Shown here piece after piece: positions 9,221 to 18,789 of a stretch of 64,000 nt of DNA (the first letter of the stretch is position 1; the number at the start of each line of letters is the position of its first letter). The translations under genes and the position numbers were made by a program. The stretch is from Paracoccus sp. (in: a-proteobacteria) (GTDB taxonomy: Bacteria > Pseudomonadota > Alphaproteobacteria > Rhodobacterales > Rhodobacteraceae), in assembly GCA_030538425.1 (NCBI GenBank), contig JAUNTZ010000005.1, positions 1 to 64,000 on the forward strand. The letters run 5' to 3'. A model generated the notes under the pieces. That model was not told the origin of the DNA. It saw only the letters and a list, made by a program, of their open reading frames with translations, and ran no database searches.

Positions 9221-10354
9221 TCAGACCTTCAGCAGATCAAGCAGTGGATCGAAGGCGTACATGGCTGCGCGGCGCCCCGAGGCCGGTTCAATCGTGCGCA
9301 ACAGGCCTGCCTCCACCAGCCTGCGCGACAGGGCGCGCGCCGAGGATGACGGGATACCGGAGCGGTCGACAAACCGGTCGTTGCGGAAGATTGGGCTGGC
9401 GAACACGAAGTCCAATGCCTGATCGTGGAACTGTGAATTCAGCACCACGCGGAATCGCTCGCGCATCTCGCTGTGCAGCTGGAAGATCGCGTCCGCCGTC
9501 TGGATGTTGACCGTCGCCTGCGCATGCATGGCCTCAAGAAAGAACGCGACCCATCCGGTCCAGTCGCCGGTTGCAGAGACAGCGCGCATCCGCTCAATAT
9601 ACTCGTCCTTGTGGATTTCGAAATATCCCGAGACGAAGAAGTTCGGTTGATGCAAGACGCCGAGTTTCCACAGCATCAGCGTGATCAGCATTCGGCCGAT
9701 TCGGCCATTTCCGTCTTCAAAGGGGTGCAGAGCCTCGAATTCGACATGCGCTATGGCCGTGCGGATCAGCGGCCGCATCGTGCTTTCATTGATGTAGCGC
9801 ACGAGTTCGGCCATCGCCGGGCAAAGTTGCTCGGGAGCAATCGGGACATAGTAGATCTTTCCCCGTCGCTCATCCCCGATATAGTTCTGCTCGACCTTGT
9901 AGCTTCCAGGGCGCTTGCGGGCGCCGCGGCCGAACGAAAGCAGTTGCTGATGAGCTGTCCGTATCAGGTGCTCGCCAAGCGGAGCCCCGTCTGCAAGTGC
10001 TTGTTGTGCGTTTCGCAAGGCGCGGGAATATAGATAGGTCTCGACGTCGTCGTTGCGCGCCTCCCGGTAGGGGTTGGCGCTGCCTCCGTCTTCCTCGGCC
10101 TCAAGCCGATACAGTTCCTCGATGGTCGAGATTGTCCCCTCCATTCGCGAGGACGTAACCGCATCCTGGCGGCGCAGCGGCGCAAGGAACAACTCGCTGT
10201 TCACCATGCCCGACATCTTGGTATCGTAGCGTGCAAGAGACGCTGCGGCCTCTTCGAGCGGTCCAAGAAGGACCTCGTAATCGAGGGAGGCCGGAGGAAA
10301 GGTGCCGATGTGATAGGTTACGGCCTCTGTCAGATCGTAGGGCTTGATGGCCAT
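9221..10354 (-). CDS. Fic family protein (class II, probable AMP-transferase)
   Basis: Fic proteins usually transfer AMP from ATP to a hydroxyl group on target proteins. This one is 377 aa. An N-terminal Fic_N-type domain holds an autoinhibitory motif S-x-x-x-E-G (S68 to G73, in TSSRMEGT), which marks class II. The core motif HPFEDGNGRIGR (210-221) is intact, including the catalytic His and the phosphate-binding GNGR. The C-terminal third looks like a winged helix. The ATG at 10354 fits the family start; an upstream ATG at 10444 is possible and no strong ribosome site decides. It is divergent from the HTH-like gene. Targets are unknown. Confidence 0.9.
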   Translation of the reverse strand: MAIKPYDLTEAVTYHIGTFPPASLDYEVLLGPLEEAAASLARYDTKMSGMVNSELFLAPLRRQDAVTSSRMEGTISTIEELYRLEAEEDGGSANPYREARNDDVETYLYSRALRNAQQALADGAPLGEHLIRTAHQQLLSFGRGARKRPGSYKVEQNYIGDERRGKIYYVPIAPEQLCPAMAELVRYINESTMRPLIRTAIAHVEFEALHPFEDGNGRIGRMLITLMLWKLGVLHQPNFFVSGYFEIHKDEYIERMRAVSATGDWTGWVAFFLEAMHAQATVNIQTADAIFQLHSEMRERFRVVLNSQFHDQALDFVFASPIFRNDRFVDRSGIPSSSARALSRRLVEAGLLRTIEPASGRRAAMYAFDPLLDLLKV

Positions 10355-10462
10355 TTTGGGGTTGATTCTGTTTTGAACGCGGGTTGGTGATAGCCTAGTT
10401 GCACCAAGGACATTTGGCAACGGAATGCAACCATATTTTGACATCAAAAGGCGTTGCCGACA

Positions 10463-10517
10463 GATATCTGATATCAAGCGCATTTGATGATAGAGTTTGG
10501 CCGCAAGCTCTCATCAA
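10463..10517. promoter_or_regulatory. Palindromes in the divergent region between fic and the HTH-like gene
   Basis: Two symmetric elements stand here: a 13-bp palindrome GATATCTGATATC (10463-10475) and 7-bp arms TTGATGA (10484-10490) and TCATCAA (10511-10517). They lie between the divergent starts at 10354 and 10648 and are candidate operators for the HTH-like protein or the Fic winged helix. This is inference. Confidence 0.35.
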
Positions 10518-10647
10518 GGCGGTCCGTCACCAGCATACCCGTTGACGAAGCCGTCTCGTTCATATTGTTATAGTGTCCTCCATTGGGTTTGCCCCAACAG
10601 TCGCTTTGGCGGTGGAACCGGAGGCGCCGCACTTCGAGAGGACCACT

Positions 10648-11877
10648 GTGGTTCGGGTTTTCACACGCGAGGAATTTTACGAACTCGTCTGGTCCAGGCC
10701 GTTGACGCATCTGGCAAAGGAGTTCGCGATCTCTGATGTCGCGCTTCATAAAATCTGTCGGAAGCATGACATCCCCAACCCACCGCTCGGTTGGTGGGCA
10801 AAGAAGGCGGCCGGAAAGAAGGTAACCCAGACGCCATTGCCGAAGGCCAAGGCCGGAACTGCAGGGAAGATCACCATCGCCAATACAGACCTCCGCCATG
10901 AGACCGCAGCGCTTGCAAGCATCCGTGAGCAGGCACGCATCCGCGCATCTCAAAGCGATGACGGCCAGGCAGCCCAGTCCCATCCGATCATCGACCGAAC
11001 GCTCGCCCTTCTGAAGAACGCGAAGCCATCCGAGAGAGGCATCGTCACCGTTGATGGGCCCGGGCTCATCAAATGCGAGGTTGCGCCCTCTTCGATCGAC
11101 CGCCTTGCCGCCGCCCTGCCACCGATTGTTCGCGCTGCCTCGCTTCAGGGGTTCGAGCTTGTCGCCGGAGATGGGTCAGCAGGGTTCAGATCCGAAACGG
11201 AGATCGTCGGCTTCTCGATCAGCGAAACGATCAAGCGAGTGAAGCACGTGCTGACCGATGCCGAGCAGGCCAAGCAGGAGGCTTGGGAGCGGAAGCGGGA
11301 TCGCGCGTTGCGAAGAAACTCCTGGGACGGCATCTTCTTCGACAGTCCCAGCTTTTCCGATTGGGATTACCATCCGACCGGGCAGCTTTCGTTCGAACTG
11401 GAGCAGGTGTATGTTTTTCGGGGCGCATCGCCCCGTCGCAGCTTTCGTGACGCCAAGGTTCAGCGGCTGGAGAATATGGCCAGTGACATCGCTGTAGGTC
11501 TGGCAGTGCTTGCGGCCGCCAAGACGGATGAGCGGCTTAGGCGCGAGGCGGATCAGCGGAAGGCCGACGAAGAACGCCAGCGCCGCGAACGTACCGCGCG
11601 CATCAGGCATATTGAGGATCGACGCGTTGCAGGTCTGGGGGTGATCCTGTCGGAACTTGAAGAGCTGGACCGGATCCGTCGCCTCGTTCATCTTCTTGCA
11701 GCAGACGTTTTGGGCGAGCCGACCAATCGGTTGCGGACATTCCTAGCTTGGGTGGAGGATCATATCACAAATTGTGAAGCCCGTTTGTCAGCACGAGAAC
11801 TCGAGAACCGGTTCGAAGCTGAGCATTTGTTCGGCGACGATGACGATCACGACTTCATACCATCCAGGCGGTATTAA
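10648..11877 (+). CDS. Protein of unknown function with N-terminal HTH-like region and coiled coil
   Basis: This protein has 409 aa. The GTG at 10648 is chosen because GAGAGG lies 7-12 bases upstream; the frame stays open to a GTG at 10573 without support. Residues about 5-50 (FTREEFYELVWSRPL, then KEFAISDVALHKICRKHDIP and NPPLGWWAK) read like a helix-turn-helix seen at the front of conserved proteins in mobile elements. Residues about 290-370 are charged and coiled-coil-like. I do not recognise the C-terminal domain. It could regulate the island genes or bind DNA as part of a defence function; neither is shown. Confidence 0.75.
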   Translation: MVRVFTREEFYELVWSRPLTHLAKEFAISDVALHKICRKHDIPNPPLGWWAKKAAGKKVTQTPLPKAKAGTAGKITIANTDLRHETAALASIREQARIRASQSDDGQAAQSHPIIDRTLALLKNAKPSERGIVTVDGPGLIKCEVAPSSIDRLAAALPPIVRAASLQGFELVAGDGSAGFRSETEIVGFSISETIKRVKHVLTDAEQAKQEAWERKRDRALRRNSWDGIFFDSPSFSDWDYHPTGQLSFELEQVYVFRGASPRRSFRDAKVQRLENMASDIAVGLAVLAAAKTDERLRREADQRKADEERQRRERTARIRHIEDRRVAGLGVILSELEELDRIRRLVHLLAADVLGEPTNRLRTFLAWVEDHITNCEARLSARELENRFEAEHLFGDDDDHDFIPSRRY

Positions 11878-12211
11878 GGGCGGAGAGAGGTCCGTGCGGT
11901 TGCAGTATCGCAACGCGTACGCGGCAAGTGGCGGAAGCGGTCATACCGAGCCAGAACTTCGGGTCTTGCGTGATCGACATGGGTTGCCGAGAGTTCCTCC
12001 AGAGTTGGTAAGCTTGCACGCGTCGATGTGGCGGCTCATGCACCTTGCAACATCGCGGCCAGTACACTGAGGTTCACAATAGACCTTTAATTCGGAGCGC
12101 CAGACTAGAGAGGCTCGGCATAAAACCGCAATTTGGGGTTGTAACTACTTGGTTATGCTTCAATGCTCTCCCAAAGAGACCTGAATTTCGGAACCGTAGA
12201 GGGATGTGTCC
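11878..12211. other. Leader region of the rdrA-rdrB operon
   Basis: About 330 bp with no convincing gene. A short plus-strand frame ending at 12070 runs on from another frame of the HTH-like gene and has no motif. The promoter for rdrA is expected here. The sequence around 12070-12170 is relatively A/T-rich, but I could not fix -35/-10 boxes. Confidence 0.4.
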
Positions 12212-15121
12212 GTGCGTATCGATTTGAACCAAGCTGAATTTCCCCTTTCCGATGCCCGAACGCTGAAGGAGCCTTACGGCGAGCTGCAGCGCGAAGGCGG
12301 CGACAAGCTTCGTGAACTTATCGCAAGCCAAATTCCACGTGACCGAGTCCGCTACGACGAGGTGGAGCCGACCGCAATTTCCTATGATCGCCCGCATAGG
12401 GCAATACTGGTAGAAGGCGGCCGTGGCAGCGGCAAGACAACTTTCCTCCTCACCCACTTGCATCACATCCGCCAAGGCTTGCCTGAATGTGCTGGAAGCT
12501 CCAATGAGGGAAAAGCCAATAGCTTCGCGGCGATTTCCCAGGATGTTCACGTCTTGCCGATGATCGACCCGACGCTGGTCGAAGCCAAGGACAATGTGAT
12601 CATCCTGATCGTGCAAATGATCGAAATGGCGATCGATGCTATGGATGGGCGGAACACTATCCCTGGGGAAAAGCTGGGTCGGCTAGACGCGACTCGGGAG
12701 GCCTTGGCCGAAGGTCTGACGATGCTTGATGGGATTGGCCAGAAAGAGCCCTACGGCAGTAGTTGGGAAGATGCACGCTGGGTGATGAGCGAGGGACTTC
12801 GCAAAGCGGAGAAGGGCCGCTCCTTCGAAAGGAAGCTCAACATCTATCTTCAGTGCGCTCTGGAGGTTATGGGCAAGAAGGCCTTCGTGCTGGCTTTCGA
12901 CGACGTGGACACGAATTTCCGCCATGGCCATATCATCCTCGAAACCATCCGCAAGTATCTGACCTCGAAGCAGTTGATTATCGTCCTGTCGGGGGATCTC
13001 GATCTTTACGGCCGGTTGATACGCAAAAACATCTATTCTACATTCGGGAGAGATATTCTCGAGCATGATTCCAACGTGACAAAATCTGGCAGTAGAGATT
13101 TGCAGACCGCAGTCCGCGAACTCGAAGAACAGTATCTGTTGAAGCTCTTGCCGCCACAAAACCGCATACGGATGATGCCTCTGGGTGGGCTCAGGGATGC
13201 TGAAAAAATTGAGGTGATCTCGGCGAATACCGTAGAGGGGAAAGATGAAACGGCGCTGCCCAAATGGATTTCAAAGCGCGTTCGCGAGGTTCTGGGCGAG
13301 CGTGGAGAGACAGTCCATCCCTTTGTGAACGTGATCTGGCGTGAGCATCTTCGGCTTGTCCTCAGCTACCTACGGGCCCTCGATCTGGCGAGCAACAAAG
13401 CGGCCTCGCCGGAAGATAAGCGCGCTAGTCGGGCGGCGGTGCTAAAGGTCTTCGAGACCCGCCTGAGAATGGCGGAAGTTCCGATCGACTTGCTCGATAC
13501 AGACAGCTTCGACTTGACGCTGAAGACTGTTTTCAACTGGATGTCGGGACAAGAGGAGCCTGCAACGCTGGTTAGGTTTGGTACTCCCGGCGAGTCGAAC
13601 CAAGCAATTGTCCTGCATTGCCTTTCCTTGGCGATGGCGCAGGGGCTCGAAACACCCGGTAACGGCTTAAAGGCATTATTGAGCCTAGCCTTGCCGATGG
13701 CCATGCTCAAACGGCCACTCCTTGCTAATCCGAAAAAGAAGAAGCAAGTTCTCGACTACCTCTGGGGGCATTCAAGGCCGTTTCTGCCCGAGATTGCGGC
13801 GCGCATAAGTGCGGTGGACCGCGCACTCCAGAGTGTCGGAAAGGCCCAAGCCAGCTCTTTCGGGTCTGTGGGTCTTGCAGGCAAGGACAGCGGCAGCCTC
13901 ACGAGAAAAGCCGCTATAGAGCGTGTCTACGGCGTAAATTTCGGGAAAGAAAAGGAGGTCCCTCATGATTTCACCATCGAAAAACTATACGTGAGGTCTG
14001 CCCAAAATCGTTCAAGTCGGCGCTGGATCGAGCGGATGGAGGCCGCTGACAAGTCTCTAAACGCTCAATTTGGTGCTGGCTGGTTCACGATCGACGACCT
14101 GCTTGAGCGCGAGCGTTGCGGTAAGTTCGGTGAAATCCTGAATCTGATCTTCTTCAAGCGCTACAGCGAACGCGGTGAAACCTTCCGCTCGATTTCAGCC
14201 CTCTCGCTTTTAGCGGTCATTGCCGAACTGCTGCTTCGCGGAGACTGGGCTGGCCTAGACACGCTCTCGGCGGACACAATCATTTCTGCCTTTGGAAGTG
14301 CTGCAGTAGTTGAAAGAGCTACGGATACGGTAGCAAGCGACGGCTTGTCTGATGATGACGAGCTAGAAGAAAGGGCGCCTGTAAGGCCGCAACCCAACAA
14401 GTCGGGCGGCGCGAAAGTTGGCGGTGCAGCGAGCAGCGAGGACGCCGAGGCAGAAAGGTCAGCCGACGCCGCGACCGATGAGGTATCGGGACCGCAGGAT
14501 GCGTACGACGCCTTCATGTCGAAAATGGAAGCATGGTACGAGTTTGCGCAAAGCCTGGCAACGGCCAGCGCTCTTTCTCCGTCACTTCTAGGGACGCTTG
14601 CAACACGCATTCACGACGACCTGTCTGATCTTGATCAGGCCGTCACAGCCTCTTGGGGAAGCGGGGATATCCTGCACCGGCAGATCACGAACATCCTCAA
14701 TGCTGTTGTGGCTGTTACCTCGGAGGCGCAGGGGCGCAAGGAAAGCCCGAAGCTGTCTGATGTACCGCTGATCAACGCATTGCACAAACGCGGCAAGTCG
14801 CTGCACCCGATTGCGGTCATCATGTTGTCGTGCCCGCTCATTTGGGTTTTCCTGAAACCGAAGCCGACCGCCACGGAGCCCGAGGACAAGACGACGATTT
14901 GGGTCGCCGATGCGGCCTGTTTTGCGCTCGAGAATTGGCGAAGCTCGTCTGAGCCCGCTGCGGATACGAAAGCAGTGGACTTCAAACTGTGGACGACGCC
15001 TCCTCAGATTGAGGTCAAGATCAGCAAAATCGCCGAAAAGGGAACTCAGCGGCTGGTGATGGTGAATGGTTTCTTTGATCTGCTTAACGTGGTGCCCCGT
15101 TACGCAGATGATGCGAAGTGA
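12212..15121 (+). CDS. rdrA: RADAR-type ATPase RdrA
   Basis: A large P-loop ATPase (969 aa), identified as RdrA from its domain order and its partner. A Walker A motif GGRGSGKTTF lies near residue 70. Walker B follows (VLAFDDVD, about 227-234), then a sensor-like strand (LIIVLSGDLDLYG, about 256). A long helical part ends with an acidic, low-complexity linker (about 710-765) and a further C-terminal domain. GTG at 12212 has GAGGG at 8-base spacing; GTG at 12206 is too close. In known RADAR systems RdrA forms rings that activate or feed the RdrB deaminase in response to phage. Identity is inferred from motifs and context. Confidence 0.85.
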   Translation: MRIDLNQAEFPLSDARTLKEPYGELQREGGDKLRELIASQIPRDRVRYDEVEPTAISYDRPHRAILVEGGRGSGKTTFLLTHLHHIRQGLPECAGSSNEGKANSFAAISQDVHVLPMIDPTLVEAKDNVIILIVQMIEMAIDAMDGRNTIPGEKLGRLDATREALAEGLTMLDGIGQKEPYGSSWEDARWVMSEGLRKAEKGRSFERKLNIYLQCALEVMGKKAFVLAFDDVDTNFRHGHIILETIRKYLTSKQLIIVLSGDLDLYGRLIRKNIYSTFGRDILEHDSNVTKSGSRDLQTAVRELEEQYLLKLLPPQNRIRMMPLGGLRDAEKIEVISANTVEGKDETALPKWISKRVREVLGERGETVHPFVNVIWREHLRLVLSYLRALDLASNKAASPEDKRASRAAVLKVFETRLRMAEVPIDLLDTDSFDLTLKTVFNWMSGQEEPATLVRFGTPGESNQAIVLHCLSLAMAQGLETPGNGLKALLSLALPMAMLKRPLLANPKKKKQVLDYLWGHSRPFLPEIAARISAVDRALQSVGKAQASSFGSVGLAGKDSGSLTRKAAIERVYGVNFGKEKEVPHDFTIEKLYVRSAQNRSSRRWIERMEAADKSLNAQFGAGWFTIDDLLERERCGKFGEILNLIFFKRYSERGETFRSISALSLLAVIAELLLRGDWAGLDTLSADTIISAFGSAAVVERATDTVASDGLSDDDELEERAPVRPQPNKSGGAKVGGAASSEDAEAERSADAATDEVSGPQDAYDAFMSKMEAWYEFAQSLATASALSPSLLGTLATRIHDDLSDLDQAVTASWGSGDILHRQITNILNAVVAVTSEAQGRKESPKLSDVPLINALHKRGKSLHPIAVIMLSCPLIWVFLKPKPTATEPEDKTTIWVADAACFALENWRSSSEPAADTKAVDFKLWTTPPQIEVKISKIAEKGTQRLVMVNGFFDLLNVVPRYADDAK

Positions 15122-15145
15122 TCGTGAAATCAGGGAAGCTGATCG

Positions 15146-17914
15146 ATGCTGAATGATGACGATCCAGAATTCGTCGAGGGGATAGTCACGCTTGCCACGG
15201 CGCACTTCTGCAACCTGACGCTTTTGCGCGCCTTGGAAAAGGCTTGCCCGAGGCCGCTCGGCAAAACTCTGCCAACCGACTATTTCATCCGTGACCGCGA
15301 GGCACGGCAAGCGATCAAGACAGCACATCGCGAAGGCCTGTTTCTGCAGATGCGCCGTCAAATGCCCCACATGACGGACGAGGCGCTTGAAAACAGACTG
15401 AGCTTGATCGCCGAACGATTGCGCGCCGTCTCGCACCAGCTCTGCGCCAGACAATCCCGCCGCCCGTCCCCCGTAATGGATGAGCGCGACGAAGGCTGCA
15501 AAATCTCTGATGACCTCCTTTACGACCTGCCCAATATGCTTGGGGTTCTTGCGGAGACGTTCCTTCGAGAAGCGCCGGACGGGTCGCTGCGTGTGCGTAG
15601 TCGGCTGATTGGCTACTGGCAGGATCTGATCCTCGTCGTACCACCTTTGTTGATTTCAAGCGCCTGGATCTATCGCCGTGTGCGGCCCAAAGCCTTGAAC
15701 AACCATCGCGACCGGCGAGACGCCGTCAACCGGATGGCGCGGTGGCTGTGCGATTCCACCCTGCCGGTGGATGACGATCCCGCGCTTGATCACCTGTGCC
15801 GCCAGCATGGCCTCGACGAGGTTCACATGCACCTCATGGGGACAACCGAGGCAGAGAAAGTTTGGTGCGACGCCCTGCGGACACCACAAAAAGTTGTGGG
15901 GAAACTGGTCCAAGAACAAAAAAATAGGCGTGAGTCCGGTTTGCGCCTGTCGATTGGCAGCGGTTTGGATCGCCTGTTACGGCAGGAAGATTCTCAGCTG
16001 ACTGCCGATCTCTTGCTCGGGCGTGTAACGAGAGCCGCAACGCTGAAGGCGTTGCTTTTGTTTGCTGCGCGAAACGGGCCGGAAACGGATCTGCTTAGCG
16101 ATCTGCCGTCGCCCGCAGAGTTCTGCGCGCAAGAGCGGGCCCGGAGTCTGCGTGATCTGCCGCCACATTTGCCAATGGTCGTCAAGGAGGCTTGGCACAT
16201 TTGCCGCATCCTCGCCTCATGTGAGGCGCATCGCGAACAGGCCTATGCGCAATGGCAGCTGTGGCAATATGTTCTTCTGAGGGCGCAATTCTGCCGCCTA
16301 TTGGTGCAGCAATCCGGTCAGACAGGTTTCGACCAGTTCCAGTACATCACCCTGAACGAGTTACGCGAGACGACTGAACTCGATTTCGCCGAGCGCTTTC
16401 GGCAGATCGAGCGCGGCCATCAGCGCATCGTTGACTTCCTGGAAGGTCGTTTCGCACCGAAAAAGGACATCGACAAAATGGTTGACTTACTAGGGCGGAT
16501 ACTGCACGGCTACTTTCGTTTTCTTGGCGAAGATGCGCTTGGCGAGGCTCGCCCGCCGGCCGCCACCGCGCAATATTCCTCTTTCGCCGAATTGGTCGCG
16601 TTGGTGCGTAGAAGAGAGGTCGAGGCCCAGACGCTCCCGGTTATCCCTGAAGGCGTGAGCCAAGACGCACCGGCGCAAAGGCGCCCTGCGCCAGTTTCCA
16701 TCGGGAAGCGGCGATTGCGGTTAGGTCTGGTCGCGCATTTCATCAAGAATCTTGATCTCGGTGAACAGCGCAATTTCGTAACCGCAGTTTCGCCATGCCC
16801 AGAGTGTCGGCACTCCCGCATGCGGAAAGATACGCAGCATCAGGCCCGAATTTTGGTCAGCCTGCTCGAGCAGGTCTCCGACTTGCGCCATTTCATTCGT
16901 GGCGCAGATGCCGCCGCTAATGAACGCCATGCCGGTCCTGAGGTATTGGCGCCAGTCTTTCGCACCCTGCGCCGCGCGGGCCTCCAGAGGTTCACCTACC
17001 ACGCGGGTGAAGATTTTGCACATCTCGCATCTGGGATGCGTACGATGTTCGAGGCCGTCCAGTTTCTTGAGCTTGATGCGGGATGTCGGCTTGGCCATGG
17101 GACTGCTGCAGGTCTCTTGCCCGAGGCATGGTGGGAGGGGATCGGAAACAGTGCTGTATTGCCGACCGAGGACCGGCTCGACGATCTGATTTTTGCACGC
17201 TACATGTTGATTTCGAACGCGCTTCTCCCAGAGCGTTTAGCTCTGATCGACGCCGAAATCTGGAATTTGGCGATGCAGATCTGGGCCGATCCGCAGATCA
17301 CGCCGGACCTCTTGACCGAAGCATGGCTGTTGCGCCATCTTGACCCTCTGTCACGGCGGTTCCGTATCGGGGACCCCGATCCACACCGCCGGGCGGAGGC
17401 GCTGCTTTGTGAAAGTGCCCAACGCGAACAGCCCCTCGCCTACCGGCATTTTCTACGTCGGCACGGCATCCATGCAGCAGATAAGACGTTCACAGCAAGG
17501 CAGATGCGTGACGAAGTCGCTCGAGGGGCAAAGCAAATCATGGTCGCGCGCCGTTCGGATATTCTTGACATCGAAACCCTGCGGGCATTGCAGCGCTGCG
17601 TATTGCAAGTGCTGAATAGCCGTCGGATTGCTATCGAAACGCTTCCAAGCAGCAATGTTAGGATCAGCGTCCACCAGCGCTATGAGCAACACCATTCGCT
17701 GAACTGGTTGGGTGTCGGTGCTGAATCGCTTAAAACACCAGTCGATTTAGTGGTCGGTTCGGATGATCCAGGGATTTTTGCAACCAACCTTCGGATGGAA
17801 TATGCACATTTGATGCGCTGTCTGAGAGAAGAGAGCCGAACCTCGGGTGATCGATTCGAGCCAATGCTGCCGATTGAAACGCTCTGCCTGAATGCGAAAC
17901 GGTTTTGTTTCTGA
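15146..17914 (+). CDS. rdrB: RADAR-type adenosine deaminase RdrB
   Basis: This protein has 922 aa and starts 24 bp after rdrA with AGGGAAG at 7-base spacing. All adenosine-deaminase hallmarks are present but spread over a long chain: metal-binding H-x-H in VHMHLMG (227, 229), HAGED (619-623) with the catalytic Glu, the GHG step (650-652), and metal-binding Asp in GSDDPGIF (873-874). About 390 residues separate the first and second motifs, far more than in housekeeping Add, as expected for RdrB. The RADAR family converts adenosine to inosine in RNA and possibly nucleotides during infection. No third accessory gene of the system is seen. Confidence 0.87.
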   Translation: MLNDDDPEFVEGIVTLATAHFCNLTLLRALEKACPRPLGKTLPTDYFIRDREARQAIKTAHREGLFLQMRRQMPHMTDEALENRLSLIAERLRAVSHQLCARQSRRPSPVMDERDEGCKISDDLLYDLPNMLGVLAETFLREAPDGSLRVRSRLIGYWQDLILVVPPLLISSAWIYRRVRPKALNNHRDRRDAVNRMARWLCDSTLPVDDDPALDHLCRQHGLDEVHMHLMGTTEAEKVWCDALRTPQKVVGKLVQEQKNRRESGLRLSIGSGLDRLLRQEDSQLTADLLLGRVTRAATLKALLLFAARNGPETDLLSDLPSPAEFCAQERARSLRDLPPHLPMVVKEAWHICRILASCEAHREQAYAQWQLWQYVLLRAQFCRLLVQQSGQTGFDQFQYITLNELRETTELDFAERFRQIERGHQRIVDFLEGRFAPKKDIDKMVDLLGRILHGYFRFLGEDALGEARPPAATAQYSSFAELVALVRRREVEAQTLPVIPEGVSQDAPAQRRPAPVSIGKRRLRLGLVAHFIKNLDLGEQRNFVTAVSPCPECRHSRMRKDTQHQARILVSLLEQVSDLRHFIRGADAAANERHAGPEVLAPVFRTLRRAGLQRFTYHAGEDFAHLASGMRTMFEAVQFLELDAGCRLGHGTAAGLLPEAWWEGIGNSAVLPTEDRLDDLIFARYMLISNALLPERLALIDAEIWNLAMQIWADPQITPDLLTEAWLLRHLDPLSRRFRIGDPDPHRRAEALLCESAQREQPLAYRHFLRRHGIHAADKTFTARQMRDEVARGAKQIMVARRSDILDIETLRALQRCVLQVLNSRRIAIETLPSSNVRISVHQRYEQHHSLNWLGVGAESLKTPVDLVVGSDDPGIFATNLRMEYAHLMRCLREESRTSGDRFEPMLPIETLCLNAKRFCF

Positions 17915-18190
17915 GTTGTGAGAGTTGTCCAAGAGGGCAGAGAGCGTGTCCATATATGGGCCATTGTTTTTGAAACAAGTTTGCGATGGCAATGCGCCCT
18001 TTGTGCAGTTGCGATGGGCCTCCCTCGGCATTGTGCTTTATTCCCTCGTCGACGGCGCTGATGGCTCCGGCGAGTCCCGACGAATCTCGACTCATTCCCT
18101 TCGCTTTAATGCGCTCCACCGTCCGCGTTTGAGACTGGCGCGGCGAAGCTCGATAGGCGGGTAGCTGCAACTCTATACTCTCAAATATGG
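17915..18190. other. Downstream of rdrB, no recognisable gene
   Basis: About 275 bp. Minus-strand frames continue from the integrase remnant but show no motif, and no clear terminator for rdrB was found. Confidence 0.35.
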
Positions 18191-18680
18191 TTAGTGCGTT
18201 GTTAGAGTGACGCCCAGATATCGGGCAGCGCTGCCATTTTTGGTGTGACCGAGTAACTGTTGAACGGTCAGCAGTTAAACGGTCTTTGTGTTAATCTGCG
18301 CAACCTTCGTCCGGCGCATCGACTGCGTCCCGAAAGTACTCTGCCCGACACCGCCGATGTGACCCAATCAAACTGGATGCGGGCCCTAGTGTAAACGGCT
18401 GGGCTCAAGATGCTCCGGCCTAAGCATTTCCGAATCAGCAATCCGGCGTTCGGGGGCTTGCCTTGGTGTGTCTGCGACCTCGAGGCGAACGAGCTTACTC
18501 GCCTTACTCTCAGTGATCGAGGTTTGTTCCTCCACCTTGCGTGTCCAGAAGACGTCACGAGTGTTCAGGCCAAACTTCAAGTCCGGCCACGAAGCTTTCT
18601 GTCGATGGCCATAGTTAAGGGTGAACGATGATAAAGGTTGTTCGCCATTTCAAGGCGGGCACTGATGCACTAAGGATACT
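18191..18680 (-). pseudogene. Decayed tyrosine recombinase (integrase), C-terminal two thirds
   Basis: Fragments on the minus strand line up with the catalytic domain of phage-type integrases. The order is an AIDRKLRG block (near 18600), an EMLRPEHLEPSRLH block, then FGTQSMRRTKVAQI, which holds the conserved Arg region. TVQQLLGHTK and ARYLGV, around the last catalytic residues, follow and the remnant ends at a stop at 18191. An in-frame stop follows the MRRTK block and frame changes separate the others; the Tyr position region is also degenerate. It is the likely original integrase of the island, now inactive. Confidence 0.82.
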
Positions 18681-18789
18681 TCAGCATCAATGAGCATTAC
18701 TGGCCGATGACGCGCCCCTTGCTCCAAGGGTGGTGTTCGGGCCTACCGGCGGTCAGAAAATCGAAAGACATCACGATACCTCTGCTCCC

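Noticed and set aside
11900..12070. Possible small gene ahead of rdrA
   Set aside because: The frame runs on from an alternative frame of the previous gene, with no start, motif or ribosome site of its own.
15146..17914. Reading the second RADAR gene as a housekeeping adenosine deaminase or amidohydrolase
   Set aside because: Its length, the roughly 390-residue gap between the first and second metal motifs, and the adjacent large ATPase fit RdrB rather than Add.
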